The translations under genes were made by a program, and so were the position numbers. This document shows positions 15,072 to 26,350 of a stretch of 64,000 nt of DNA, piece by piece. The stretch is from Amoeboaphelidium protococcarum (taxonomy: Eukaryota; Aphelidiomycota; Aphelidea), in contig JALECJ010000257.1 in the NCBI GenBank assembly GCA_023515745.1, forward strand, positions 1,924,687 to 1,988,686, read 5' to 3'. Positions within the stretch are counted from its first letter, which is position 1; each line of letters opens with the position of its first letter. The notes beneath the pieces were generated by a model. The model had not been told where the DNA came from. It ran no database searches and was given only the letters and a program-made list of their open reading frames with translations.

Positions 15072-15590
15072 ATGCCAAAGAACAAAGGAAAGGGTGGTAA
15101 GACTAGGAGAAGAGGTAAGAACGAGGCGACAGTGTTTAAGCGGGAACTCATCTACAAGGATGAGGATCAAGTGTACGCATCAGTGTCCCGCATGCTCGGC
15201 AATGGTCGCCTGGAGGCAATGTGCTTCGATGGACAGAAGAGACTGGCGCATATCAGAGGAAAGATGTAAAAGAAGGTGTGGATTAATGCCGGTGATATTG
15301 TGTTGCTATCGCTGAGAGAGTGGCAGGATGGCAAGGCTGATGTGATTCACAAGTACAATCCGGATGAGGCTAAATAGTTGAAGGCGGAGGGTGAATTACC
15401 AGAGAGCGCGATTATTAATGAAGATGCTGAAGAGGGCGGTCCTGGTGGAATGGAAGGTGAAGACGTTGTGTTTTAGCAGTCGGTCGATCAGGGCGTTGGC
15501 GGCAGCACTATGCAATCCAACGGTAATCGTATGTTGCCATCTAGTGACGAGGAGTCTGATGACGGTCATCTTAACATTGACGATATATGA
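15072..15590 (+). CDS. TIF11: Translation initiation factor eIF1A
   Basis: A 172-residue factor that binds the ribosomal A site and supports scanning. The N-terminus [18 protein letters not shown] is diagnostic. The OB fold follows: [66 protein letters not shown]. An acidic tail ends in [12 protein letters not shown], as in other eIF1A proteins. The Gln in KMQKKVWI and several in the tail are TAA/TAG. It has no intron. Confidence 0.97.
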
Positions 15591-16583
15591 TCTAGACATG
15601 TTTACACTTTCAACGTAAATAATAAAGTATACTTAGTACTAATGTAGTTGAATTGCGCGTAATTTTCTAGGAAGCGAATGATCCTATGTTAGTCTGCTAA
15701 AACTTAACATCTTACATAGCAGTTCTTCAATATGCGATACTAGAATTTGATGTACAGTTAGTTAAAAAAGGTTTAAAGTTAAAGAGAGAAGGAGGAAAAG
15801 GAGCAGTGACTTGAAATAAGCCTCCCTCTGTAGGCAGTGGAGAGCACCGAGGTGATCTTCCACAGCTGACTACAATACTCGGTGTTATGGCCGCGTCATT
15901 CGATCTCAACCTATTAAATGGCTATGCGCGATGGCAATCTTGGCCTATGGTCGCGCATCGAATGATACCTGTCTACCAGATTCTATTTCTAGAGACTGTC
16001 TCAGAGACATGACCGGAGGACTTTCCTTAGAGCGAAGATGTGGCTGTAGCTAAAAAATAATATTCTAACCGCAACCTGGGTAATCATTAAATTCTAACGC
16101 GTACTGCCAACGCACGACATGACGAATCAATCACCCATGTGCGACGTGTAGTGTAAGCTCTATAAATAGTCTTTCAAGTCACTGCTCATTAGAAAGAAGA
16201 AAGAGTTGCCGAGACAGCAAAGTGCCGATTCGTTTTATTTTTGAAAGATTTTCATTCGCGTTTCGGTTGGCACAAAAGCACACATGGTCAGACTGCTTTT
16301 AAAATTCTACGTATTCGCGCTCACTAAAGTCAGTAGAAAGTGTTTACTCTTTCAAAGAAATAAATATCCCTTGTCAATATTTTATGATCTCATTCCTAAA
16401 TTTTCATAAATGAAACGCACTTCATGTTTAAATATTTTACGCGTTCAGGTTCCATAAAAGTAGCGTGTGTAACCAGCTGAACATTTGCTCCGTGAAACGA
16501 CCTCCTGATCATCCTGGTGCTCATCTCTTTATTTATTTTCCGACGCGTCGTATTAGAAGAATTTATCACATTATAAAACAAAA
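15591..16583. other. Long intergenic region, eIF1A to first RING protein
   Basis: About 1 kb without a supported protein gene. It contains a 387-base segment bounded by a perfect 16-bp inverted repeat (15801 and 16172), a strong hairpin near 15922-15957 and, close to the next gene, a palindromic CGACGCGTCG. See the inverted-repeat entry. Confidence 0.5.
15801..16187. repeat. Segment bounded by 16-bp perfect inverted repeat
   Basis: GAGCAGTGACTTGAAA at 15801-15816 is exactly the reverse complement of 16172-16187. Inside are a hairpin with stem ATGCGCGA/TCGCGCAT (15924 to about 15957) and the 11-base palindrome GAGACTGTCTC. On the minus strand, 15841-15885 reads like the 3' half of a 5S rRNA (ACCGAGTATTGTAGT ... 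CCTCGGTGCT), but the 5' half does not match. It may be a MITE-like element or a structured RNA locus. No clear target-site duplication was seen. Confidence 0.4.
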
Positions 16584-17561
16584 ATGCAATTTATAATGCT
16601 GAAATTCGAGTTGCTGATGGTGTTGGTAGTCATTCTTAATCGCGTATGCTGCTCACCGTCACTTTCCCGATATATGAGCGTTCTTTTAGATAGCGAAAGA
16701 GAATTACCTCTGGTCAAGATCAAACATGCTGCTGACACCTTCATTTTAGACGAAGATTTTGCTCAGGATCCTTGTTTAAAATGGCCTGTTGGTGAGAGAT
16801 TGAAATTCGATTTTGTATTGCGTCTATATCTGTTGGGTAATGTGGATCCTTCTCTGATTTTGGATGAGGTGGTCCTCATAGATTAACATGATTTTAACTT
16901 TATGAAGGCCAAGGAAATGTATTTATAATGGTCGAACAAAGGAATGACTGAGAGTAAAGTAATTGAGCGACTTCCTTAATTTCAAGAATTGGTCAAAAAG
17001 GTTAATTTATTACATTCTGAAGCTAATTACATTGAAAACAGGCTCGAGATTTAGTTCACCTCAAGTTTATAACTCCCCCCGGACACTAACAAACAAACAT
17101 CGTATCACTTGGTATTATTCTTTAAACCCGCTTCAACTGGCTCCAGTGAGACGTAGACTCAGTCCAATGATGACCTGACTGGGAGCGACGCGCGATTATC
17201 TGTGCTTGTTGGAGATCCTGGATTTGCCGTGTGTCCTTGTGGCTAATGGGCGCGCAGATTATCACACCATTCCAAGTTTAAACATTATCGCTCAAAACAG
17301 GAGAACGTTGCAAGACAGTAGAAAATAGATTCTCAGCCGTATCATGTCAGACACGATGATATTATGAATCTTCCCAGCGGTATCGATCCTGATTAGGACT
17401 GTATAATCTGTCATGATGCTCTATTAAATGGCAAAGGCGTTATGATACCGCGATGTCACAACCGTCACGCCACTCACCCCGAGTGCCTGAAATAATGGTA
17501 CACGATCGAGTAGAAGTGCCCCACCTGTCGAAGCTCAATTTGGATTAAAGAAAATGAATGA
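16584..17561 (+). CDS. Signal-peptide RING-H2 protein, copy 1
   Basis: A 325-residue protein. The N-terminus MQFIMLKFELLMVLVVILNRVCC is a clear signal peptide (or signal anchor). A middle domain has CLKWPVGERLKFDFVLRLY (about residues 68-86). This WPV...LRLY block is shared with the next gene but not known to me from any named domain. The C-terminus is a RING-H2 with spacing C-II-C ... RCHNRH..H..C ... C-P-T-C (about 267-315). RING-H2 domains recruit E2 enzymes for ubiquitination, normally in the cytosol. No transmembrane helix follows the signal, so topology is a puzzle. The frame runs to TGA 17559. It is tandem with its paralogue. Confidence 0.8.
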
Positions 17562-17771
17562 TTAGAATAAATTATTAATTTAATAGAGAGTTTTCCAAGT
17601 TTAATTTGACTTTTATTTAAAGTCGTATACTTTTCTCCTGCTTCTGGCATTGGTCAACCTTGACACACTTTGCATTCATCGCAGGGGTATCATTGGGGTC
17701 GCTTTTGATTAAAATATTCTACGCGCGTATAATTTTTTCATCAAGAAAGCGGTAATCTTAATTCTGCCATT

Positions 17772-18728
17772 ATGGTGAGATAGTTCAAAATGTTGATGCT
17801 CATGTTTTTGGTGACCACCCTGAATGAGATAACTAATGTCCATGCTGTCAATCCTTTGATGAAGTGCTTCGGAAAGTCTTAATGCGTTTAAAGTGTTCTG
17901 CCTGCTGTAGATGTGATTGCTGCAACTCGTGCCAAGAGTGTTACCTTATTTTATTTTGAAAAATGTATGCGCTGGCCTGTTGAGTAAGAAATAACATTTA
18001 ATTTTGCATTGCGGCTCTATCAGCTGACTGTGTACACTGAACGCGTATAACTTGATAACGTCATGGTTGCACCTCAAGTGGATATCGATACCTAATACAG
18101 TGAAAGATAGTTGCAAGAATGGGCAGTAAGAGGATACCCGGCAAATTAATTGGGTGACATGCAATGGACACCAGGTACAATAGATTATAGCCCGCTAGAG
18201 ATTAAATCTGTATCGGCGAAATTAATTCAGTCAGAACGTAAGATTGTCTTCAACACGCGTTTGTACATCAACAAAGACATCAAAACATTGGATCCTAAAT
18301 ATTTGGTATTGAATTTTAAAGTCTTTTATAAGGAGCAAGATGCCTACAAAGAGTCTATACTGTCGGTAATAGTGTTATCAAGCAAGTTTAGCGTGTGCAT
18401 ACCTGGTAGATGGAATACTTTAAGTAGTAAAGTGGTGTTCAATCCGAGCTCTAAAGAAGTTAGAGATTAAGAACGTCGTTTGATTGAATAAAAGGAGAGG
18501 ATTGCCCCGGACATTGTAAAGCATTGCCAGCTCGATTCAGAAACGATTTAAGCTTTCTAGGACTCCAAGTGTGTTATATGCTAAGAGGCTATGCTTGATG
18601 GGAGTGATTTAGCTATACCGAAGTGTGGCATTGTACACTCCGCTCATGCCTCTTGCATACGAGAATGGTGTTTTGTTAAAAGCATATGCCCATATTGTAA
18701 AAAGACAATGTGGTACAAGGAGACGTGA
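17772..18728 (+). CDS. Signal-peptide RING-H2 protein, copy 2
   Basis: A 318-residue paralogue of the preceding gene. It begins with a hydrophobic stretch (FKMLMLMFLVTTLNEITNVHA) that ends in a plausible signal-peptidase site. The shared middle block reads CMRWPVEQEITFNFALRLY. The C-terminal RING-H2 is CVICQEAMLDG ... KCGIVHSAHASC ... CPYC. Identity to copy 1 is low outside these blocks, so the duplication is old or fast-evolving. Many Gln are TAA/TAG, including one beside the RING cysteines (CVICQE). Function is unknown beyond likely E3 ligase biochemistry. Confidence 0.8.
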
Positions 18729-18814
18729 TCTAGCGGGGGAAATGATTAGTGAATGCATTTGTTATAAGTTTATATTTAAAGATCTCTCTCTCTCTCTTCA
18801 CTCCATTAGTTGCA

Positions 18815-19855
18815 TCATAATTTTGTAAGGATTATAATTACTGCAGCCACTATAACGGCTATTCCACCCAACGCGACCAATGAAATTACTTTGTAAGAAC
18901 CCCTCCAACTCCTTTGTAGTATTGCCGTTGTTGTTCGAATCTTGTTAGACTGCGAATGATTTACTGTGGGTGGCTTTTCAGGAATAGCATCAAACTTCAT
19001 CAAAGATTTATCTCCGAGAGCTGCATGCGATTTGATATGCATGTTACTGCTCTCAGCCGATCCTATTAACGTAGGAGGTTTCACACTCTAATCTTGATCC
19101 GGATCACTTTCCTGTTCATTCACCTCCGCCACAGAAGAGTCAATAATCGATTTCATGTTTCCATGGTGAAAGTGGTATGGCTCATATTCTTGCGCATAAA
19201 TCTCATCACAGGATGTATTGAACATTGATGTTAAGGCTGACGCATTCACAGAAGCGCTAGTGTTGTTTGACCTGTCTCCCCGAACTTTGAGTTGATGCGA
19301 TCTTAACTGATTACCGCCAGAGACCTTTTCAAATGCAGGCATTGAAACTCCACCTTTCAGCATATGATTCTGCTATATATTCGCTCGCTGCTCTTACGGA
19401 GTTAAACTGACGACCGGTCTGTTTTTGTCATCAACTTTAGCCATTAACTTTGCCGGAGTTGTCTTGGATTCGATCTGTTCATCATCCAAAGGCTAAATTC
19501 TAGGCTTTTGGCGCACAGTTACTTCTTCCAGGAAAGAGCTTGAATTCTCATCTTGTTCCGGCAGAGTCTAGCTATCTTTATGATACAGAGTAATAGAGAT
19601 CGAAGGTGCCGGCTGTCTAGACAAGGTGGCTTTAGAATCAACCTCGGTGATTTTAGTCAGATCAGCCTATGAAACATCTGGATCAATCTCCCCACGGATG
19701 ACACTACAAGGACTGCTATGCTCACTCTCAACATCAATCTCATCATGCATCTCCAATCTAACTGGCGGCGGACAGACAAAGTGTGACTTTAGCTCTTCCT
19801 CTTCAGCAACATCAGATTCTCCAGAGCTCACCTCCAGGTTTTTACTGCTTTCCAT
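18815..19855 (-). CDS. Tail-anchored membrane protein, function unknown
   Basis: A 346-residue protein starting MESSKNLEVSSGESDVAEEE, acidic and low-complexity for about 310 residues. One C-terminal hydrophobic helix (VISLVALGGIAVIVAAVIIILT) ends three residues before the TGA. This is the tail-anchor arrangement, with the N-terminal part in the cytosol. A basic patch (ILQRSWRGSYK) directly precedes the helix. No known domain was recognised. Its 3' end lies 86 bases from the convergent RING-H2 gene. Confidence 0.65.
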
Positions 19856-20259
19856 TTGTAACTATAATGATGACGCCGATAACAGAATATATATCTTAGT
19901 TTATTGCAACAAACTTTTAAGATAAATGGAGCAGAGATAAAAATATAAAAAGAGCTGGATGAATAGGCAGGAGGCTCAATGTTCTATTTATTGAGTGATC
20001 TAGGCCTCTAAATTCCGATTTAATTCCAGGCACTTTTCTTCCAATTATTAATCTGACGAAATTGGAAACAATGACTAGCCTGGCAACGGATGGAGATTTC
20101 CACAGATCGGCTCCTGATCATCTCGATCGTATGATGAAACGCGCAATAGCTCCGAAACTGATTATTTAAGAACAATGATTGAAATACTGTAGTGTGAAAA
20201 GTACAAAGATGAAAAGATTTAGATGGAATATGAATATTTAAACAAGGAGCGAATAATCA
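19856..20259. other. Intergenic region upstream of tail-anchored gene
   Basis: About 400 bases holding the presumed promoter of the tail-anchored gene and the 3' end of the SET gene. Nothing else was recognised. Confidence 0.4.
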
Positions 20260-22116
20260 TCATTAGATATTATGCAATGGACTTGGGATCTACGGTATGT
20301 AGCGGTGGCGAGAATTTTTCGCTGATTTACAAGCACGCAGCAAAAACACGCAATGACCAGAATTTAATACTCTCATCAGGCTCAGATTAATACTATTGCG
20401 TATATCACCGAGATTTTACATTCTGCGCTATTGTCGGCGGACGAGAGATTTCCTATGTACTTTATTGGCCAGTTTCCTTCTGATCAACCGCAGCTGAAAC
20501 AATGATCTACGCCGGATAAAAGCGATCTCCGGAGAAGTAAACTTTGGAGACTGCTTTCGAACCTTATCTAATCTTTCGGGCAGACTCGACAATGCTTGGC
20601 ACTAGTCATCGAGTTTGAACTTGGTAGTCTTTTTAATCTTTTTTCTTCCACCAGTAGACGACGCATGATCGTCCTTTGAAGAACTCTGCTGCTTTTCAAA
20701 TCCTTATTTCACCTCATTAGCTTTCCCCATCCAGCCGCGACAATTTTAAGCACCGCAAAGGCAGCTTTGGCGATTAGCACCAAATGTATGAAAATTGTAA
20801 TCATAAGTCAACTCGGTGCCAGCAGGGATATATTTCGCGGCAAATAAACCAACGGCAATCTCACCATCTACAAGCCATTTCTCTATGTGACAATTTGGAT
20901 CGCACGAGTGATTCTACAAAAAATGACAATTATAGGTGATTAAATAAAGCAATAAATAAGCCTACCACAAATCGAACTTCGGATCCCTTTCTAGTACCAT
21001 CAATGACTTCACCATTTTGATAATCTAAAAAGTAAAAGCACTTTGCGCTCTTGTAATCTTCATGCATTCTTCGTTCACATTCTTAATTAGAAATGATCTC
21101 GCCCATGTACTCTTGGATCAATGAGCCTTTGGGGATATCCGTCAGCGTTTTGAGTCCAAATCCTCTTTTATCACAAGACTACATGTATTAGACAGTGACA
21201 TTCTTCAGAATTAGATAACACGACTTACACTGAACACTTGTAATTCTTTCACAAATTGCTTCTTCTTGAATCTCTGATTAGAGCATAGATCACCAAGAGG
21301 ACAATTCTTTCCACATTCAATGAAAGTGGCACGATTTATACAGTCATCAAGGCATCCTTGTTAGCCATCTACAGGCAAAGGACATTCGCACGCTTGAGGC
21401 TGTATCGATCGTTTCTGCCGCTCAACGTATAGATTTCGTCTAATCTTCTACCAAGGAGGAGGCTAAAGGTCCAATATCACCAACTTGTTTTACACTTCAT
21501 AAGATATATCAAACGGCAATTTAAAGTCTCTTTCATTATTTAACATCCATTAACCATAGTTGATCGGAAGTTGGATTGATTTTTACCTGCCAACTTCGAC
21601 TAAAGATTGCGACTCTAAATGATATAGACCAGACTAGATAAATTCTTTAGAAACAGGTTATCTTCCTTGTGTACCAGACTAGAATTAGATGAGACGTTCA
21701 CGAGCCGCAGATGCCAACCGACTTACAGTTTCTAATTCAGGCAGTCGCAGTTAAATTATACGACGTTTGCGCTTGCGAGATCGCTATGTTGTGTGGGCGA
21801 CACGTTTCAACTTGGCCGGCGGAGAGTCCAGACAGAAATCGGATTCCAAAGAGCTCAGAGAAGACAGAGAGGCTAGAGAATCCACATCGCTTAGCTGGTC
21901 TCCTTCATCATCATCACCATTACCAAATACTAAACATACAATCTGGTTGACATCCTAAAGAACAGGTGGCGGGGCATTCTAGTCATGCTCTTGCAGAGAG
22001 ATCATATTTGCGACTAAAGGCAGTTGCGCTTCATGTGTTATATCGCTCAGCTTTTCACACTTGCATTCATGTGGCAATACAAAATTTTCAGTTATACCCA
22101 AATTTTCTTTATCCAT
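20260..22116 (-). CDS. SET2: SET2-type histone H3K36 methyltransferase, two introns
   Basis: A 584-residue protein in three exons: 22116-21229, 21178-20966 and 20913-20260. The introns are 50 and 52 nt, GTAAG...ATGTAG and GTAGG...TTGTAG. The N-terminal 250 residues are Ser/acidic-rich. An AWS domain follows, with [20 protein letters not shown], then [16 protein letters not shown]. The SET domain has [19 protein letters not shown], the catalytic [11 protein letters not shown] and [10 protein letters not shown], and a post-SET CLCGAQNCRGWMG. AWS-SET-post-SET is the arrangement of SETD2/Set2, NSD and ASH1, which methylate H3K36. The second intron splits RFV|NHSC exactly between codons, which confirms it. 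No WW or SRI domain was recognised in the tail, so NSD/ASH1-like is an alternative. Confidence 0.88.
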
Positions 22117-22354
22117 TATGGAAGTATTGTTAATAGCAAATGCAGCAACGTAATATGCTCTAGTAAATGTAACTCTGAGGAGTGTCCGACTGACTGACTG
22201 GCGAACAGCGTGAACTTGAAACGGAGCAAAACGCGCGAAACGTCGTCCCCTTTAAGCTTTTTCAGAATTTTGTCATCAGTTGCGCTGAATTCATATAAAT
22301 CGTATTTGCTGCACCTTTTTATCTGTTAAATCCTATTTTGTATTCTCCATTAAA

Positions 22355-23513
22355 ATGACTACTGGTAGAGTATAGACTTTCACGTCGCCTGTTCAATGCC
22401 CTTTTGATCATGATGACATTGAGCGTGATATGATTCTCTATCGTTAAATGGATACTTTACTCGATCACCTGTAGTCGTGTCATGGCATTAGAGTGGAGAG
22501 ACCACACGAACTGATTTATGTGATGCAGCAATACTTAGAGCATTATGCTCACCGATTGGAGTCCTCTAGTTTGACTAGCTCGGCTATTTTCAATCTCGGC
22601 GGTGGTGATTTTCAATAGTCTGATAGTAATTTGCGATTTGATCTTTAAAATGCTAAATTGGTAAGATTAGTCAGAACAACGATCTTGGTTATTCATAATA
22701 TAATTCCCTGACGTGTAGAAGTAAATGCTGGCTGTTTAGTAATAGGAAAGGCTGGATAGGAGCAAGTTATATCATTGCACCTTCTGTCGAACAGTGGAGT
22801 TGCCTCGAGTATATTTATTTGAGCATTTTCACGCTGAACATTCATTTAGTATTGGCCTTCCTGATAATATTGTCAATCTTGAGGAGTTTTTGCGTTAAAT
22901 TAGATTGCAATTGGAGCAATTACAATGTATATTCTGCGAAGTTACGTTCAGAGATTCGGTTGCACTGAGGAAGCATATGCGCAAGAAGAAGCACTTTATA
23001 ATCAATCCTCTCAATACGGACTACGATTAGTTCTATATTATCAACTATCTTGATCCATCGCGTAGATGGTATGACATTAAAGGTGCGGCTGACGACAGAG
23101 ACTCGTAATGTCAAGCGGTTAATGGAGAGTCTGATTCTGAGTGGTCTGATTTTAATGAAGACTTGGAGGATAGCGCTTTGCAGACTGCATGCTTGTTCTG
23201 CAACTATGTGGCACCAGATCCTCAACAGCTTTTGTCGCATCACTTACAAAGTGAGCATAGCTTTTATCTTAGTAATCTCTCTGTACGATTTCATCTCAGT
23301 CTGTATGACAAGATTAAGCTGATAAATTATCTGCGGAGATAATAATTGGTTAGTGGAGATTGTTCCTCTTAGACTTAATCTAATGCTGATATTGAAAGAT
23401 TGATAATGGATAATTAAGAGTGGAGAGACGCGCAATATCTATTGCCAACTTATGAAGACGATCCAATCTTTATGGCTCTTGAAGATGGTGAAGATGATGC
23501 TCGGAGTCATTGA
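22355..23513 (+). CDS. ZNF277: ZNF277-like C2H2 zinc-finger protein, one intron
   Basis: A 366-residue protein. Exon 1 is 22355-22660, an intron follows at 22661-22718 (GTAAG...GTGTAG), and exon 2 is 22719-23513. Zinc-finger blocks in order: CPFDHDDIE...LDHLQSCHG, CTFCRTVELPRVYLFEHFHAEH, the strongly conserved IGLPDNIVNLEEFL, CIFCEVTFRDSVALRKHMRK followed by KKHFIINPLNTDYDQFYIIN, and CLFCNYVAPDPQQLLSHHL. This order and the IGLPDNIV signature match ZNF277. In animals that protein is linked to PRC1/BMI1 and to ribosomal protein RPS2. The start sits in a 238-base divergent promoter shared with SET2. Confidence 0.85.
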
Positions 23514-23861
23514 AAACGCGTTTACGATAGACGATATACCACAGCTCTGTGTATGTACAGATTTAGAATATGTTGATCAACTATATCTCAGTCTCACATC
23601 AACTGACTTCTGGAATGATTTGTAAACGTCACAGAGGGCATGCAGTCTGTAGCTCTATATCAGCCCTATTACTGGTCTATTTTAAAAGTCGACGCTGTGC
23701 TAAACGATATAATCCACAAATCGTGAAAATTCAAAGTGTAAAAACTAATATTAATAATCTCTAAATTCTACGTCCTTCAATCGTCAAAAATCAAATTCTC
23801 TCCCAAGTAAAGTAAAGCAGTAACGCCATCACTGCGTTGCGGCCGATGGAAGTTATTACTA
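23514..23861. other. Intergenic region, convergent ends
   Basis: About 350 bases between the ZNF277-like stop and the convergent secreted-protein stop. No gene was recognised. Confidence 0.4.
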
Positions 23862-24524
23862 TCACCAATCTTACTGCCCACCTACTTCATAGTACTCAGC
23901 GCCATACTGCTGACCATCGGTCATGCTTTACTCATTTTGATGTGTACGTTCTCTGCCATCAGCATCGTTAACGAAACCAGAGGAGATCGGTCTACCATTG
24001 AGCGGACCAATATTCATTCTGGACACAGCAGCATTACCGCGTTGTGAGCCTAACATGGTGAAAGCGGGCTGCGTCGGAGTAACGCGCCCACCTCTGCCGA
24101 TAGGTGGTGCATCATCAGGGGTATAATCAGAAGGCAAATTCAAACCAGTAGGGATAAAGCTACGAGGATTAGAGCCAACGACACGGTTCAATCTGCTCTT
24201 ACCATGGCCAGGTTCAGGAATTAGACGACGTCTGCGAGAAGTGTGGATTTTACGATCAGGATTCATTTAAGGAGGATTCTCCATCGGATCATACTCAGAT
24301 GCTTAAGCTCCGCGTTAGGTGGTGCCCATATTATTAAGACGGAGTATAGCGGCCGCAGCATTGTGTCTGTTGCGCTGTTAGTGAGGGCCGCTATTGTGAA
24401 GAGTGGCTCTCATCTATCCATCGAAATCATCATTTGATTCCAGTTCAGAAGAAAGGTCCCCAAAATCCATAGGCATAGCACTTAGTGTAGCAACCAGTAG
24501 CAGTATCAGCGCGAATTTGGTCAT
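23862..24524 (-). CDS. Secreted low-complexity protein, family A copy 1
   Basis: A 220-residue protein beginning MTKFALILLLVATLSAMP, a textbook signal peptide. The mature part is disordered and rich in Arg, Asn and Pro. Blocks shared with the neighbour at 25132 are the signal, an AAAA-containing helix (HNAAAAILRL), EYDPMENP, NPDR...TSRRRR (a polybasic, Kex2-like site), DDAPPI.RGG and QPAFTM. It ends in Gln/Tyr-rich sequence. No Cys and no membrane helix follow the signal. No known family was recognised. An 18-base sequence 87 bases upstream of the ATG is repeated upstream of the paralogue. Confidence 0.75.
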
Positions 24525-25131
24525 GTTAAATTATTTTACTAAATTAATCTATCTTTTATCGCTAGTCTAATAGAAAGCTGATAAAATAAAATTGTACATT
24601 TTTCAGTTCTTGATTGTAACTCCGACTGAATTCAAGTTCTACCCCGTCACAACGCGTGAATTGAAGCCGAGATACGACACGTGCGATATTAGTCCACGCT
24701 CGAAATTTGAATCCTTCTCATAGTTAAAAGCCCTGGTGGAAAATGTTTTAACTTGCACTAAAATTGATTGATCCAATACATTTTCATATTTGTTCTTGTT
24801 TGCATTGCTGTGTACAGTTGAGATGTGGTGAACCATGTGAACGCGATTGAAAGCATTGTCTCATCTGCGGATAACCCGAAGGGCCGGAAGTGCAACGATG
24901 TAATTGTAAGTTCTCTCAAGTTTGCTACTAATTAGCCTCACGATATTTGCACACGGCTGCGTTTATTAAGAGCTGAAGTCTTTGAATAAAGTAATAGATA
25001 TCCGGGCTTCAATGCCTAAAGCTTTTTCATAAAGTAAAACGGTTTCATGCGGCAAAAAGATATAACATTGTCAACACCAATCTATATTTTTTACGTCATT
25101 CATCGCCAAAAATTTTCTATCTCAAAACTCA
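24525..25131. other. Intergenic region with promoter of family A copy 1
   Basis: About 600 bases. The first 100 contain the conserved 18-base promoter motif. The rest has no supported gene. Confidence 0.4.
24611..24628. promoter_or_regulatory. Conserved 18-base upstream element, copy 1
   Basis: TGATTGTAACTCCGACTG lies upstream of the family A copy 1 gene and is exactly repeated at 26053-26070 upstream of copy 2. Flanking sequence is not conserved at this level, which suggests selection on the element. Confidence 0.55.
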
Positions 25132-25926
25132 TCAAGCAATTACACCAGTTCCACCTTGAGGCGGATCGAAATCATCGTTGCCTCTTTGATAGAAGGAGGA
25201 TCCATCATATCCATCAACTTGCCAGTCTTCGATATCTTCTACTTCATCCTCATCCCAATTGTATTCCTGATCTTGTCTGAGATCATTTTCCGCGTCTTGC
25301 TACTATTAACGGCGTGCTCTGCGATTACCCTCAACAATTGAGACAGAAGGGATTTCTCTACCTGTGCGCGGATCAGTAACCATTCTGTACCCATTAGCAT
25401 TAGCTTACTGTAAGTCAAACATAGTCAGAGCGGGCTAAACAGGGTGAATACGTGCTTAATTCTACGCCGAAATGCTGTTTCCTCTGGGAATAGGTGGCGC
25501 TTCGTCGGGATAATGCTGGGTTGGTAATTCAAGGCGGAAGTTAAGTCTACCTCCTGCAGAAGCACCCTGAGTACGCGAAGAGCGACTTTACATGCTCGGA
25601 CCTCTGCCACCTCTAACTGCATTGGGGATTGAACGTCTACGAGAAGTGCCAATACCGGTACCGCGATCAGGATCCATATCACCTTCATTCTACATTGGAT
25701 TGTAGTCAAGCGCATCAGCCACATCTTGATTAGCAGCTCTGTTACCCACGAGTCTTGCGGCAGCAGCAGCGTGCCTGTGCTATTAGTTAGTACCTCTGTT
25801 AGGAGGATTTGCTCTCCCCTCATCTTCATCTTGATTTCCTTGTTGATTTGGCGAAGTATCTTCAAAATTCTTGGGCATAGCATTTAGAGAAGCAGCAAGC
25901 AAAAGTATCAGCGCTAATTTGATCAT
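25132..25926 (-). CDS. Secreted low-complexity protein, family A copy 2
   Basis: A 264-residue paralogue of the previous gene. The signal peptide MIKLALILLLAASLNAMP is almost the same. Shared blocks are RHAAAAARLV, DYNPMQNEGDMDPDR, TSRRRS, DEAPPIPRGN and QPALTM. It is longer because of an acidic/aromatic C-terminal extension (YNWDEDEVEDIEDWQVDGYD). Many Gln are TAA/TAG, so a standard-code gene finder would break it into fragments. Function is unknown; its secreted nature and rapid divergence suggest an extracellular or host-directed role (inference). Confidence 0.75.
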
Positions 25927-26350
25927 AGTTGCAGATGAGGAGATATCTATTCTATATATTTATTTATCGATTAAGAGCCTACTCTAGAAAGATGACAATG
26001 CATTGGGGGGAAAAACAGAAGATTACCTTCGACAATTAGTCACGGTACGGTATGATTGTAACTCCGACTGCAAGATCTCGTGTTCATCGCATCACGTTAT
26101 TGCTAAATTACTAATGACACGAGATTCTGGAAGCAGATTCCCATGAACGCAATTCTAACTAAATTCACAGCATATACTGTACGTTTCAAGGAAGCAGTTT
26201 TAAAAATGAACATCTAGCTAGATGAAAGAAGATAAGTCACCACATGTCGCTTAATTTCGAAAAATTCATCATGCATAGATGTAAATAATATAATATCATT
26301 TGTCAAATATTAATCGTCTATCAGCGGAATAGAAGCTACATTATGCAAAA
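25927..26350. other. Intergenic region with promoter of family A copy 2
   Basis: About 420 bases with the second copy of the 18-base element at 26053. No gene was recognised. Confidence 0.4.
26053..26070. promoter_or_regulatory. Conserved 18-base upstream element, copy 2
   Basis: The same TGATTGTAACTCCGACTG, 127 bases upstream of the family A copy 2 start and in the same orientation relative to the gene as copy 1. Confidence 0.55.

Noticed and set aside
15841-15905. Functional 5S rRNA gene
   Set aside because: Only a 3'-half resemblance was seen; the 5' half and closing helix do not match, so it is listed only as an observation.
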